A stretch of 64,000 bases of DNA. It comes from Fuscibacter oryzae (GTDB taxonomy: Bacteria > Pseudomonadota > Alphaproteobacteria > Rhodobacterales > Rhodobacteraceae). A model generated the notes under the pieces. That model saw only the letters and a program-made list of their open reading frames with translations, did no database searches and was not told where the DNA came from. Location: the NCBI RefSeq assembly GCF_016765795.1, contig NZ_JAESVP010000005.1, forward strand, positions 186,001 to 250,000, in the 5' to 3' direction. How positions within the stretch are numbered: position 1 is the first letter of the stretch; the number at the start of each line of letters is the position of its first letter. Below, in pieces: positions 22,593 through 31,652 of this stretch. A program made the position numbers and the translations under genes.

Positions 22593-23525
22593 ATGGCTTT
22601 GACGGTTCTTTTCGCGGCGGGGCCCGGATATTGGGACAGGTACGCAGCACCGCTGCGCGCTGCCTTTGACAAGGCCGGGATCGCCGCGCATCTGAGCGAA
22701 GAGGCCGCGCCCGAAACGGTAGATTACATCGTCTACGCGCCGTCATCGTCCTTGCAGGACTTTACCCCCTATACCCGCACCAAGGCTGTGCTGAACCTGT
22801 GGGCGGGGGTGGAACGGATCGTCGGCAACCCGACGCTGACCCAGCCCCTGTGCCGCATGGTGGACCCCGCGCTGACCGAAGGCATGGTGGAATGGGTGAC
22901 CGGCCACACCCTGCGCCATCACCTGTGGCTGGACCGTTACATCGTGAACTCCACCCGCGAATGGGACCCGACCTGCCCGCCCTTGGCCCGCGAACGGCAG
23001 GTGGCGATGCTGGGCATGGGCGCGCTGGGAGAGGCCTGCGCCCGCGCGCTGCAAGCGTTGAATTTCAACGTGGAAGGGTGGAGCCGCAGCCCGAAATCGG
23101 TACCCGGCATCCCCTGCCACCATGGGGCGGATGGGTTGCGCGATGTGCTGGCCAAGGCCGACATTGTGGTAACCCTGCTGCCCAAAACGCCCGAGACGGA
23201 AAACATCCTGAACGCCGGAACCATCGCCGGAATGAAGCGGGGCGCGGTGATCCTGAACCCCGGCCGTGGCCCCTTGATCGACGATACCGCCCTGCTTGCC
23301 GCACTCGACAATGGGCAGATCGGCCATGCCACGCTGGACGTGTTCCGGGTGGAGCCGCTGCCGCAGGATCACCCCTTCTGGGCGCATCCCCGCGTGACTG
23401 TCACCCCCCATATCGCCGCCGACACAAGACCGCTGACCGCCAGCATGGTCATTGCCGAGAACATCCGGCGCGGTGAGGCGGGAGAGCCGTTCGTCAACCT
23501 TGTTGACCGCGCGCGAGGGTATTGA
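22593..23525 (+). CDS. Glyoxylate/hydroxypyruvate reductase-type 2-hydroxyacid dehydrogenase
   Basis: A 310-residue NAD(P)H-dependent D-2-hydroxyacid dehydrogenase of the GhrA type, reducing glyoxylate or hydroxypyruvate. The Rossmann motif is MLGMGALGEACARAL (about 135-149), followed by GWSRSPK, the catalytic Arg in NPGRGPLIDDTALL, Glu in DVFRVEPLP and His in VTPHIAADT. The start one base after the DUF1345 stop implies translational coupling. Substrate within the family is not fixed by sequence. Confidence 0.88.
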   Translation: MALTVLFAAGPGYWDRYAAPLRAAFDKAGIAAHLSEEAAPETVDYIVYAPSSSLQDFTPYTRTKAVLNLWAGVERIVGNPTLTQPLCRMVDPALTEGMVEWVTGHTLRHHLWLDRYIVNSTREWDPTCPPLARERQVAMLGMGALGEACARALQALNFNVEGWSRSPKSVPGIPCHHGADGLRDVLAKADIVVTLLPKTPETENILNAGTIAGMKRGAVILNPGRGPLIDDTALLAALDNGQIGHATLDVFRVEPLPQDHPFWAHPRVTVTPHIAADTRPLTASMVIAENIRRGEAGEPFVNLVDRARGY

Positions 23526-23553
23526 GGCCAAATTCCTTCGAAGAAACTTGGCC
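23526..23553. repeat. Short palindrome GGCCAA...TTGGCC between two genes
   Basis: GGCCAA (23526-23531) and TTGGCC (23548-23553) flank an imperfect inner palindrome around TTCGAA. It begins on the base after the reductase stop codon. Elements of this shape are frequent between Rhodobacterales genes; it probably acts as a transcript-end structure. Confidence 0.55.
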
Positions 23554-23629
23554 CGACACCCAAGGTCGCCTTTGGAACAGCACAGGCCGGTGCCTTGCTG
23601 GCATCTGGCGGAAACGAAAGGCCTTTCCC

Positions 23630-24508
23630 ATGAAATACGGCACCGGGGTTCTTCTTGTGTTTTGCGCAGGTGTGCTGTGGTCAACCATGGGCCTGTTCGT
23701 GCGCAACATCGAAGGGGCAGGCACGGCGGCTATCCTGTTCTGGCGTTCGGCGGGGCTGTTGCCGGTGCTGGCCGGGTTCATCCTGTGGCGCACGGGCGGG
23801 CGGCTGATCGGGCCGATGCGGGCGGTTGGTCTGGCGGGGGTGATCGGCGGGCTGGGGCTGGTTCTGGCTTATACCGGCGCGATTTATGCCTTGCGGGCGA
23901 CAACAGTGGCCAATGCGGTGTTTCTATATTCCGCCGCCCCGTTCTTTTCCGCGCTGCTGGGCTGGGTCTTCCTGCGTGAGAGCATCCGCCCCTCAACATG
24001 GGCCGCAATGGCGCTGGCCGGGGCCGGGATTTTCGTGATGATCGGCACCGGCTTTGGCGGCGGGTCGATGGATGGCAACATGGCTGCCCTGTCTTCGGCC
24101 CTAGGCTTTGCCATTTTCACCGTGGCCCTGCGCTGGGGCCATGTGGGTGACATGATGCCCGCCGTTCTTGTTGGCGGGCTGATGTCAATGGTTGCGGCAT
24201 GGGCGCTGGCCGGGGCATGGGGGCAGTCGCTGGCGGCCCCACCACAGGATATCGCCATCGCCATGGTGATGGGGGCTGTGGCGTTGGCAGGCGGGATGAT
24301 CCTTTATACGCTGGGCAGCCGGGGGCTGGCGGCGGCAGAGGCGACGCTGATCTCCTCGGTCGAAAATATTCTTGCACCGATCTGGGTCTGGGTTTTCCTA
24401 GGCGAAACAGCAGGCCCAACTACGCTTATCGGCGGGGCGATGGTGCTGGCTGCGGTCATGCTGAACGCCGTGGCAGGCGCGCGGCGCAATGCGATGCAAG
24501 CCGCCTAA
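23630..24508 (+). CDS. EamA/DMT-family transporter
   Basis: A 292-residue drug/metabolite transporter with ten predicted helices arranged as two EamA repeats. The first repeat ends with AVFLYSAAPFFSALLGWVFLRESI and the second with AAEATLISSVENILAPIWVWVFLGE, the paired APxx-W-FLxE signature of the family. Transport direction and substrate cannot be told. The ATG used follows GAAACGAAAGG; it is convergent with the RpiR gene, the stops overlapping by four bases. Confidence 0.88.
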   Translation: MKYGTGVLLVFCAGVLWSTMGLFVRNIEGAGTAAILFWRSAGLLPVLAGFILWRTGGRLIGPMRAVGLAGVIGGLGLVLAYTGAIYALRATTVANAVFLYSAAPFFSALLGWVFLRESIRPSTWAAMALAGAGIFVMIGTGFGGGSMDGNMAALSSALGFAIFTVALRWGHVGDMMPAVLVGGLMSMVAAWALAGAWGQSLAAPPQDIAIAMVMGAVALAGGMILYTLGSRGLAAAEATLISSVENILAPIWVWVFLGETAGPTTLIGGAMVLAAVMLNAVAGARRNAMQAA

Positions 24509-25374
24509 CGATAGCGGCGGAAAAACCGTGTCCGGGCATAAAGGTCTTCCAGCCGTTTCAGGCGCACCTCGGTCGTCTCCCAAGTCAGGCTTTGCACTGC
24601 GGAAAGCAGCGTTTCGACCAGCACCATCAACGCTACGTTTGAATCCCACGCCGAAGGGGCCTCAACATGGCAGGCCAGCGTGTGGCGGGCATGAACGGCG
24701 GCGGGGGAAACCCAGCGATCGGTGATCAGGATGATCTCTGCCCCCTGCTCTTTCGCCATTTCCGCCATTTGCAGCACCGCGTTTTCATAGCGGCGGATGT
24801 CGAAGACCAGCATTACATCGCCCGCCTTCATATCCAGCATCGCGGGCGGCCAAGTGTTCGACATATCCGACATCAGCGTAACCTCGGGGCGGATCACCTT
24901 CATCAGCGTGACGAAATAATCGGCAATCGCATGGGTGATGCGCCCGCCAATCGCAAAGATACGGCGATCGGGGTCGGCCAGCAGCGCCGCCGCTGCGTCA
25001 AACTCTGCGGGGTCGATCTGGCCCATAGTCTGTTGCAGGTTGGCAATCACCGCATCGGCAAAGCGGTTCAGAATATGCGTATCGGGCACCCCGCCGCGCC
25101 AACGGTCGGGCTTGGCAAGCGGGGAAACCAGCATCGCCTCGACTTCCGCCCGCAGGGTGCGTTGGTAATGCGGATAGCCCTTGTAACCCAGCTTTTGCAC
25201 CAGACGCACCACCGTAGGAGTGGATACCATCGCCGCTTGTGCCAGCACGGTAATGCTGCCAAGGGCCGCCACCGGATAATGCGACAGGATATGGGTGGCC
25301 AACTGCCGCTCGGCCCGAGTCAGGTCGGGCAAAACGGCGCGCAACTGATCGTCCAGTGTGGCGGGATCTGGCAT
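24505..25374 (-). CDS. MurR/RpiR-family transcriptional regulator
   Basis: A 289-residue regulator with an N-terminal HTH_6 domain (LTRAERQLATHILSHYP, then ITVLAQAAMVSTPTVVRLVQKLGYKGY, about 15-70) and a C-terminal SIS domain (RRIFAIGGRITHAIADYF, then KAGDVMLVFDIRRYEN and GAEIILITD), which normally senses a phosphorylated ligand. Members next to amine-catabolism genes control those genes. It is divergent from the amidohydrolase gene with 111 bases between, making the 25.5-31.7 kb cluster its likely target. Confidence 0.88.
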   Translation of the reverse strand: MPDPATLDDQLRAVLPDLTRAERQLATHILSHYPVAALGSITVLAQAAMVSTPTVVRLVQKLGYKGYPHYQRTLRAEVEAMLVSPLAKPDRWRGGVPDTHILNRFADAVIANLQQTMGQIDPAEFDAAAALLADPDRRIFAIGGRITHAIADYFVTLMKVIRPEVTLMSDMSNTWPPAMLDMKAGDVMLVFDIRRYENAVLQMAEMAKEQGAEIILITDRWVSPAAVHARHTLACHVEAPSAWDSNVALMVLVETLLSAVQSLTWETTEVRLKRLEDLYARTRFFRRYR

Positions 25375-25485
25375 GCGGGTCTCCGGCGATTCTGGAAACT
25401 TTGTAACAGAGCAAACACAAAAAGAAACAATCTTGACAGAAATCGCTTGCCGGAACAGCCTGTGATCAAACGGGGGTGACTCGCC

Positions 25486-26262
25486 TTGGCGGGAAAGAAA
25501 GCAGACATCTGGCAGCCTGTGATCGAACGGCCCGAGGCGGCGGGGCGGGTTATTCTGGTGTGCGAACATGCCTCGAACCACATTCCCGATCAGTGGGACG
25601 ATCTGGGGCTGACGGCGGATCAGCGGCAGGCCCATATCGCCTGGGATCCGGGTGCTTTGGGCGTGGCAAGGGGCTTGGCCGAACGGCTTGACGCCACGCT
25701 GATCCACGCCCCGGTTAGCCGCCTTGTTTATGACCTGAACCGCGCGCCCGATATGGCGGGGGCCATGCCTGCCCGGTCCGAGGTGCATGACATTCCCGGC
25801 AATGCGGCGATAACCGCAACTGAGCGTCTGGCGCGGACCGAGGCGATTTATCTGCCCTGGACCAATGGCTTGCACAATCTGATCGCCAACCGCATCGCCC
25901 TTGGCCGCCGCCCGGTGGTGATCACCATTCATTCCTTCACGCCGATTTATCATGGCCGCCAGCGGCTGGTGGAATTCGGCGTCATCCATGACGCCGATGC
26001 CCATCTGTCAGTCGCCATCCTTGATGCCGCGCATCGCAAGACCCGGCTGCAAGCGGAACTGAACTCGCCCTATTCCGCCGCCGATGATGTGACCCATACT
26101 TTGCGGGTTCACGCCACGCCCTATGGCCTGCCGAATGCGATGCTGGAGATCCGAAACGACCTGATCGCCACACCCGAAGCACAGGCGAAAATGGCCGAAA
26201 CCCTTGCCCCTGTTCTGAACATGGGGATCGAGGAAATTCAAAAGCAGGCCAAGGCCAGCTGA
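25486..26262 (+). CDS. N-formylglutamate amidohydrolase-family hydrolase
   Basis: A 258-residue zinc amidohydrolase of the FGase family, which releases glutamate from N-acyl or gamma-linked derivatives in some pathways. The motifs are ILVCEHASNHIP (about 23-34, metal ligands), LIHAPVSRLVYDLNR, VITIHSFTPIYHG and LEIRNDLI. Start is TTG, seven bases after GGGGTGA; no in-frame ATG is available. It opens the cluster with a glutamine-synthetase-like ligase, two dehydrogenases and an oxidase. No hut genes are present, so a histidine-degradation role is less likely than hydrolysis of a gamma-glutamyl intermediate. Confidence 0.82.
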   Translation: MAGKKADIWQPVIERPEAAGRVILVCEHASNHIPDQWDDLGLTADQRQAHIAWDPGALGVARGLAERLDATLIHAPVSRLVYDLNRAPDMAGAMPARSEVHDIPGNAAITATERLARTEAIYLPWTNGLHNLIANRIALGRRPVVITIHSFTPIYHGRQRLVEFGVIHDADAHLSVAILDAAHRKTRLQAELNSPYSAADDVTHTLRVHATPYGLPNAMLEIRNDLIATPEAQAKMAETLAPVLNMGIEEIQKQAKAS

Positions 26263-26289
26263 CCCCCGCCCTTTCCGGCGGCAATAATC

Positions 26290-26329
26290 GGGGCAAGACC
26301 CCAACACATAACCCCGGCCCGATCCGGGG
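26290..26329 (+). other. Two hairpins in the amidohydrolase-ligase spacer
   Basis: GGGG-CAAGA-CCCC-type stem (26290-26302) and CCCCGG/CCGGGG (26312-26317 with 26324-26329) in the 86-base gap ahead of the glutamine-synthetase-like gene. Neither has a T-run, so mRNA processing or stabilisation is more likely than termination. Confidence 0.45.
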
Positions 26330-26348
26330 ACACCCAACGGAGAGCGAC

Positions 26349-27713
26349 ATGCCAGGTAGCATGACTTTGGACGATCTGAAAAAGGCCGTGAAGGCGGGAA
26401 CCATCGATACGGTTCTGGTTTGCGGCATCGACATGTGGGGGCGGCTGTTCGGCAAGCGGTTCCACGCCGCGTTTTTCGTGAACGGCGGGCATGAGGAAAC
26501 ACATTGCTGCGACTACCTGCTGACCGTCGATCAGGATATGAACACGGTGCCGGGCTACAAATCCTCTAGCTGGGAAACCGGTTATGGCGATTATGTGCTG
26601 AAACCCGACATGGCCACCCTGCGCCCCGTGCCGTGGCTGGAAGGCACCGCGCTGGTGCTGGGCGATTTGCAGGACCATCACCACCATGACATTCCGCATT
26701 CCCCCCGCGCGATCCTGAAACGTCAGGTCGCCCGCGCCAAGGCGCTGGGGTTTGACCCGATGATGGCGACCGAGCTGGAGTTCTTCCTGTTCGAAAACAG
26801 CTATGAACAGTTGCGCGATGACGGTTTGGGCAACCTGCGCCCGGTGTCGGCCTATAACGAAGATTACCACATCTTCCAGACCACCAAGGAAGAAGGCGTG
26901 ATGCGCGCCATCCGCAATGGTCTGTTCGGTGCGGGCATCCCGATTGAAAACACCAAGGGTGAGGCCGAGGCGGGTCAGGAAGAGATCAACTATCGCTATT
27001 CCGACGCGCTCGATACCGCCGACAACCATGTGATCATCAAGAACGGCATCAAGGAAATCGCCTGGGCCAAGGGCAAGTCGGTGACCTTCATGGCGAAATA
27101 CGATCATCGCCGCGCCGGGTCGTCCAGCCATATCCACCAAAGCCTGTGGTCCAAGGACGGCAAGGCCCTGTTCGCCGACAAGGCCGACAAGCACGGCATG
27201 TCCGACCTGATGAAGCATTATCTGGCCGGGCAACTGACCTATGCCGAGGAAATCACCGCGTTTCTTGCGCCTTACGTCAACAGCTACAAACGGTTCTGCG
27301 TCGGCATGTTCGCGCCCACCAAGGCCGTCTGGTCCGCCGACAACCGCACCGCAGGCTTCCGTGTCTGTGGTGAGGGCACCAAGGCCGTGCGGGTGGAATG
27401 CCGCATTCCGGGCAGCGACGTGAACCCCTATCTTGCCTGTGCCGCATTGCTGGCGGCGGGGTTGAAAGGGATCGAGGACAAGCTGGCGCTGGAACCGGAA
27501 CTGTCGGGCGATATGTATGCCGCCAAGGGCATCCGCGAGATTCCGAAGAACCTGCGCGATGCTGCCGCGCGGTTGAACGGGTCAAAAATGCTGCGCGATG
27601 CCTTTGGCGATGACGTGATCGACCACTATCACCACGCCTGCCAGTGGGAGATTTCGGAAACCGACCGCGTCGTTACCGATTTCGAACGCCAGCGCGGGTT
27701 CGAACGGGCCTGA
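26349..27713 (+). CDS. Glutamine synthetase-like gamma-glutamyl ligase
   Basis: A 454-residue ATP-dependent ligase of the glutamine synthetase superfamily, of the type that joins glutamate to amines (PuuA, GlnT, GMAS and IpuC-like enzymes). It has the N-terminal beta-grasp (VLVCGIDMWGRLFGKRF), MMATELEFFLFE with metal-binding Glu, IENTKGEAEAGQEEINYRY, the ATP loop GSSSHIHQSLW, and NRTAGFRVCGEGTKAVRVECRIPGSDVNPYLA. The Tyr adenylylation site of GlnA is not evident. It sits between an amidohydrolase and an aldehyde dehydrogenase, which supports a catabolic gamma-glutamylation role. Amine substrate unknown. Confidence 0.85.
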   Translation: MPGSMTLDDLKKAVKAGTIDTVLVCGIDMWGRLFGKRFHAAFFVNGGHEETHCCDYLLTVDQDMNTVPGYKSSSWETGYGDYVLKPDMATLRPVPWLEGTALVLGDLQDHHHHDIPHSPRAILKRQVARAKALGFDPMMATELEFFLFENSYEQLRDDGLGNLRPVSAYNEDYHIFQTTKEEGVMRAIRNGLFGAGIPIENTKGEAEAGQEEINYRYSDALDTADNHVIIKNGIKEIAWAKGKSVTFMAKYDHRRAGSSSHIHQSLWSKDGKALFADKADKHGMSDLMKHYLAGQLTYAEEITAFLAPYVNSYKRFCVGMFAPTKAVWSADNRTAGFRVCGEGTKAVRVECRIPGSDVNPYLACAALLAAGLKGIEDKLALEPELSGDMYAAKGIREIPKNLRDAAARLNGSKMLRDAFGDDVIDHYHHACQWEISETDRVVTDFERQRGFERA

Positions 27714-27719
27714 GCCATA

Positions 27720-27778
27720 GGGTGCGCCATTGCGCGCACCCGACCAAGATTACCTGGGGTGCGTGCTTGCGCGCACCC
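27720..27778. repeat. Two 22-base palindromes in tandem (GGGTGCG...CGCACCC)
   Basis: Copies at 27720-27741 and 27757-27778 share the arms GGGTGCG and GCGCGCACCC with different loops, and their starts are 37 bases apart. They fill most of the gap between the ligase and the aldehyde dehydrogenase. Such GGTGCGC/GCGCACC palindromes are common between Rhodobacterales genes. Confidence 0.7.
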
Positions 27779-27798
27779 TTTGCCACAAGGACAAGACG

Positions 27799-29184
27799 AT
27801 GAAACCCATCCAACTCATTTCCCCGGTGGACGGCTCGGTCTATGCCGAACGCACGCCGCTGACGCCCGAGGCCGCCAAGGCCGCCGTCGCCCGCGCCAAG
27901 GCGGCGCAAAAGGCCTGGGCCGCGCGCCCGCTGGCCGAACGGATTGCGCTGGTCAAGGCCGGTGTGGCCAAGCTGAACGAAATGGCCCCGGTCATCGTTG
28001 ACGAAATCGCCTGGCAGATGGGCCGCCCCACCCGTTTTGGCGGCGAATTCGGCGGCGTGAACGCCCGCACCGACTATATGTCTGAAATCGCTGCCGAAAC
28101 GCTGGCTCCGAAAACCGTGGAAGACAGCGACAAGTTCCGCCGCTATCTCGCGCGCGAACCGGTGGGCGTGGTCTTCATCATCGCGCCGTGGAATTACCCC
28201 TACCTGACCACCATCAACACCCTTGTTCCGGCCCTGATCGCAGGCAACTCGGTGGTGCTGAAACACGCCAGCCAAACCCTGCTGGTGGGCGAGCGTCTGG
28301 CCGAGGCGTTCCATGCGGCCGGTATTCCGGCGGATGTGTTCCAGAACGTCGTGCTGGACCATGCGACGACCGAGGCGCTGATTGCCGCCAAGTCGTTTGG
28401 CTTCGTCAACTTCACCGGCTCGGTCGGTGGCGGGGCGGCGATTGAAAAGGCGGCTGCGGGCACCTTTACCGGCCTTGGGCTGGAACTGGGCGGCAAAGAC
28501 CCCGGCTATGTGCGGGCCGATGCCGATCTGGACGCCGCCGTCGATACGCTGATGGATGGCGCGATGTACAACGCCGGTCAGTGCTGCTGCGGGATCGAGC
28601 GGATTTATGTGCATGAATCGCTCTATGACGCCTTTGTCGAAAAGGCCGTGGCTTGGGTGAAAACGCTGAAACTGGGTAATCCGTTTGATGCCGACAGCAC
28701 CCTTGGCCCGATGGCCAACAAGCGCTTTGCCAAGGTGGTTCGTGACCAGATCGCCGAAGCCATCGCGGCGGGTGCCAAGCCCCTGATCGACCCGGCCCTG
28801 TTCCCCGCCGATGACGGTGGTGCCTATCTCGCCCCGCAGATCCTTGTGAATGTCGATCATTCGATGCGGGTGATGATGGAGGAATCTTTCGGACCGGTCG
28901 TCGGCATCATGAAGGTCAAGGACGATGCCGAGGCGATCCGCCTGATGAACGATTCGCCCTATGGCTTGACCGCCAGCATCTGGACCACCGACTACGATAC
29001 CGCCGCCGAGATCGGTGCGCAGATCGAAACCGGGACCATCTTCATGAACCGCGCCGATTACCTTGACCCGGCGCTCTGCTGGACCGGCTGCAAGGACACC
29101 GGGCGCGGCACCTCGCTGTCGTATCTCGGGTTCCATTCCGTTACCCGTCCCAAATCCTACCATCTGAAAAAGGTACAGAAATGA
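27799..29184 (+). CDS. NAD(P)-dependent aldehyde dehydrogenase
   Basis: A 461-residue aldehyde dehydrogenase. Visible motifs: NAD-fold VGVVFIIAPWNYPYLT (about 120-135), VVLKHASQTLL, FTGSVGGGAAIEKAA, general-base Glu in LELGGKDPGYV, and the nucleophilic Cys in YNAGQCCCGIERIYV, an unusual run of three cysteines. ESFGPVVGIM and the C-terminal CKDTGRGTSLSYLG complete the fold. It overlaps the next gene by ATGA. In context it would oxidise the aldehyde made by the iron alcohol dehydrogenase, possibly as a gamma-glutamyl derivative. Confidence 0.92.
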   Translation: MKPIQLISPVDGSVYAERTPLTPEAAKAAVARAKAAQKAWAARPLAERIALVKAGVAKLNEMAPVIVDEIAWQMGRPTRFGGEFGGVNARTDYMSEIAAETLAPKTVEDSDKFRRYLAREPVGVVFIIAPWNYPYLTTINTLVPALIAGNSVVLKHASQTLLVGERLAEAFHAAGIPADVFQNVVLDHATTEALIAAKSFGFVNFTGSVGGGAAIEKAAAGTFTGLGLELGGKDPGYVRADADLDAAVDTLMDGAMYNAGQCCCGIERIYVHESLYDAFVEKAVAWVKTLKLGNPFDADSTLGPMANKRFAKVVRDQIAEAIAAGAKPLIDPALFPADDGGAYLAPQILVNVDHSMRVMMEESFGPVVGIMKVKDDAEAIRLMNDSPYGLTASIWTTDYDTAAEIGAQIETGTIFMNRADYLDPALCWTGCKDTGRGTSLSYLGFHSVTRPKSYHLKKVQK

Positions 29185-30341
29185 CCCACAGCGTTCCCAA
29201 TCGGAACTGGTCTTACCCGACCGCGATCAAGTTCGGCGTGGGCCGCATTGCCGAACTGGCCGAACATGCCGCCAGCGTGGGGCTGAAAAAGCCCCTGCTG
29301 GTGACCGACAAGGCGCTGGCATCGCTGCCGATCACCGCCGCCGCCTTGGATGTGCTGGACAAGGCCGGTATGGGCCGCGCCGTGTTCTCCGAGGTGGACC
29401 CGAACCCCAACGAAAACAACATGACCGCAGGCATCGCGGTTTACAAAGCGGGTGGCCATGATGGCGTGATCTGCTTTGGCGGCGGCTCGGCGCTGGACCT
29501 TGGCAAGATGATCGCGCTGATGGCGCATCAACGTGCGGACCTGTCGGTCTGGGACCTGGAAGATATCGACGATTGGTACACTCGTGCAGATGCCTCGAAG
29601 ATCGCGCCGATCATCGCGGTGCCGACCACCGCCGGGACGGGCAGCGAAGTGGGCCGCGCGGGCGTTCTGACCAATTCGGCGACGCATAAGAAGAAGATCA
29701 TCTTCCACCCGAAACTGATGCCCGCCGTCACCCTGTGTGACCCCGCCCTGACCGTGGGGATGCCGAAATTCATCACCGCTGGCACCGGCATGGATGCGCT
29801 GGCGCACTGTCTGGAGGCTTATTCCAGCCCCTTTTACCACCCGATGTCGCAAGGCATCGCGCTGGAAGGCATGCGGCTGGTATTCGAAAATCTGCCACGG
29901 GTTTACGACAACCCAAATGACCTTGACGCGCGGGCGCATATGATGAGTGCCGCCGCCATGGGCGCGGTTGCATTCCAAAAGGGTCTGGGCGCGATCCACT
30001 CGCTTTCCCACCCGATCGGCGCGGTTTACAACACCCACCACGGCACCACCAATGCCGTCGTGATGCCCATGGTGCTGGACATGAACCGCCCCGCGATTGA
30101 GGATCGGATCAACGCCGCCGCTGCCTATCTGGGCATTGCAGGCGGGTTTGACGGCTTTCGCGCTGCGATCATGGACCTGCGCGCCAAGCTGAACATTCCT
30201 GCGAACCTGACCGCGCTGGGGGTGAAGGCGGCTGACCTCGATATGCTGACCGAAATGGCGCTGGAAGATCCGTCCTGCGGCGGAAACCCCATTCCGATGA
30301 CGCAAGCGAACACGCGGGCTTTGTTCGAATCCTGCATGTAA
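29181..30341 (+). CDS. Iron-containing alcohol dehydrogenase
   Basis: A 386-residue group III alcohol dehydrogenase. The dinucleotide loop is DGVICFGGGSALDLGKMIA (about 94-112), followed by PTTAGTGSEVGRAGVLT. Metal ligands are the Asp and His of GTGMDALAHCLEAYSS and the two His clusters in IHSLSHPIGAVYNTHHG. It starts inside the aldehyde dehydrogenase stop (ATGA), so the two enzymes are translationally coupled and probably act in sequence alcohol-aldehyde-acid. Confidence 0.93.
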   Translation: MTHSVPNRNWSYPTAIKFGVGRIAELAEHAASVGLKKPLLVTDKALASLPITAAALDVLDKAGMGRAVFSEVDPNPNENNMTAGIAVYKAGGHDGVICFGGGSALDLGKMIALMAHQRADLSVWDLEDIDDWYTRADASKIAPIIAVPTTAGTGSEVGRAGVLTNSATHKKKIIFHPKLMPAVTLCDPALTVGMPKFITAGTGMDALAHCLEAYSSPFYHPMSQGIALEGMRLVFENLPRVYDNPNDLDARAHMMSAAAMGAVAFQKGLGAIHSLSHPIGAVYNTHHGTTNAVVMPMVLDMNRPAIEDRINAAAAYLGIAGGFDGFRAAIMDLRAKLNIPANLTALGVKAADLDMLTEMALEDPSCGGNPIPMTQANTRALFESCM

Positions 30342-30413
30342 GGCGTTGAATAAGGGGGCGGTGGCGGCTTGCCGGTTGGAAAAGTCCTGCCGCCCCTGTC
30401 ACGCGGGGGCCTG

Positions 30414-31652
30414 ATGACACAGCATATCCTGACCGAAATCGCCGTGCTGGGCGCAGGCGTTGTTGGCCTTGCCATTGCCGAGCGGCTGGTGGCCGAGGGG
30501 CGCGATGTGGTGCTGGTCGATCCCGGTCAGCCCGGCATGGGGGCAAGCTATGGCAATGCCGGAACCGTGGCGGATTATGCCGTGATGCCCGTGGGCACAC
30601 CCGATGTGCTGAAAAACCTGCCCTCGCTGCTGTTTGATCGCAACTCTCCCTTGGCGATCCGCCGTGCGGCGCTGCCCGCGCTGATGCCTTGGCTCTTGCG
30701 CTTTGCGCGCCAGTCGCTGCCCGGTCCGACGGCGCGCAACGCCGCCGCCATAGCTCGGCTGGTGGCCGATGCCTGCCCCTCGTGGCAGGGATTGGCCGAG
30801 CGGATCGGCGGCAGCGGCATCTTGCAGGAAAAGGGCTGCCTTTACCTGTATGATACACCCGCCGCCTTCACCGCGGCGCAGCGCGACATGGCCGGTCGCC
30901 GCGCCTTGGGCATCTCGGTTGATCTGATAGACAGCGCGACACTGGCAGCGATGGAGCCGGGCCTGCCCGAAAAGGCCGGAGCCGCCTTTTTCCCCAAGGC
31001 CGTCTTCATGTCAGACCCCGGATTGATGGTGCAGCAACTGGCCACCCATGTGTTAACCAAGGCCCAGCATGTGCAGGCCCGCGCCGACACCATCACCCGC
31101 CAGTTCGACGGAATGATCGTCGAAGGCCCCGGCCTGCGGCTCCACGCCCGCAAGGTGGTGATCGCGGCAGGCGCCCATTCCCGCGCCCTCGCCCGGTCGG
31201 CAGGCGACCGTGTGCCCCTGGATACCGAGCGCGGCTATCATGCCGAATGGAACATGCCAGTGCCGCGTCTTACCCGTCCTTGCTGCCCCGTCTCGCGCGG
31301 CTTTTATCTGTGCCCGATGCAGGGCCGATTGCGCGTGGTGGGCACAGTAGAACTGGGCGGGCTGACCGCCCCACCCTCACCCCACCGCATCGCCAAGCTG
31401 ATAGAAGACGCGCGCTGGGTCTTCCCCGATCTGGGGGAACCCGACCGGACATGGATGGGCTTTCGCCCCTCAATGCCCGACAGCCTGCCGGTCATCGGCC
31501 CCTCGGCGGCTGGGCCGGATGTCTATCACGCCTATGGCCATGGCCATATCGGCCTGACACTGGCGCCCATCACTGCCCGGCTGATCGCCGATACCATTGC
31601 AGGGCGTGCGCCGGAACTGGACCTTAGGCCCTATCTGCCGTCGCGGTTCTAG
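30414..31652 (+). CDS. FAD-dependent amino-acid-type oxidoreductase (DadA-like)
   Basis: A 412-residue flavoprotein of the DAO/DadA family. The FAD-binding motif is IAVLGAGVVGLAIAERL (about 7-23), followed by DPGQPGMGASYGNAG; the substrate domain has FMSDPGLMVQQLATHV; the C-terminal FAD contact is WMGFRPSMPDSLPVIGPS and YHAYGHGHIGLTLAPITARLIAD. It follows the alcohol dehydrogenase by 72 bases. It could deaminate the amino acid released at the end of the pathway; the exact substrate is unknown. The ATG follows GCGGGGGCC. Confidence 0.88.
   Translation: MTQHILTEIAVLGAGVVGLAIAERLVAEGRDVVLVDPGQPGMGASYGNAGTVADYAVMPVGTPDVLKNLPSLLFDRNSPLAIRRAALPALMPWLLRFARQSLPGPTARNAAAIARLVADACPSWQGLAERIGGSGILQEKGCLYLYDTPAAFTAAQRDMAGRRALGISVDLIDSATLAAMEPGLPEKAGAAFFPKAVFMSDPGLMVQQLATHVLTKAQHVQARADTITRQFDGMIVEGPGLRLHARKVVIAAGAHSRALARSAGDRVPLDTERGYHAEWNMPVPRLTRPCCPVSRGFYLCPMQGRLRVVGTVELGGLTAPPSPHRIAKLIEDARWVFPDLGEPDRTWMGFRPSMPDSLPVIGPSAAGPDVYHAYGHGHIGLTLAPITARLIADTIAGRAPELDLRPYLPSRF

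Noticed and set aside
25486-26262. Assignment of the amidohydrolase to histidine utilisation (HutG)
   Set aside because: No hutH, hutU, hutI or hutF gene is nearby; the ligase/dehydrogenase context fits gamma-glutamyl hydrolysis better.
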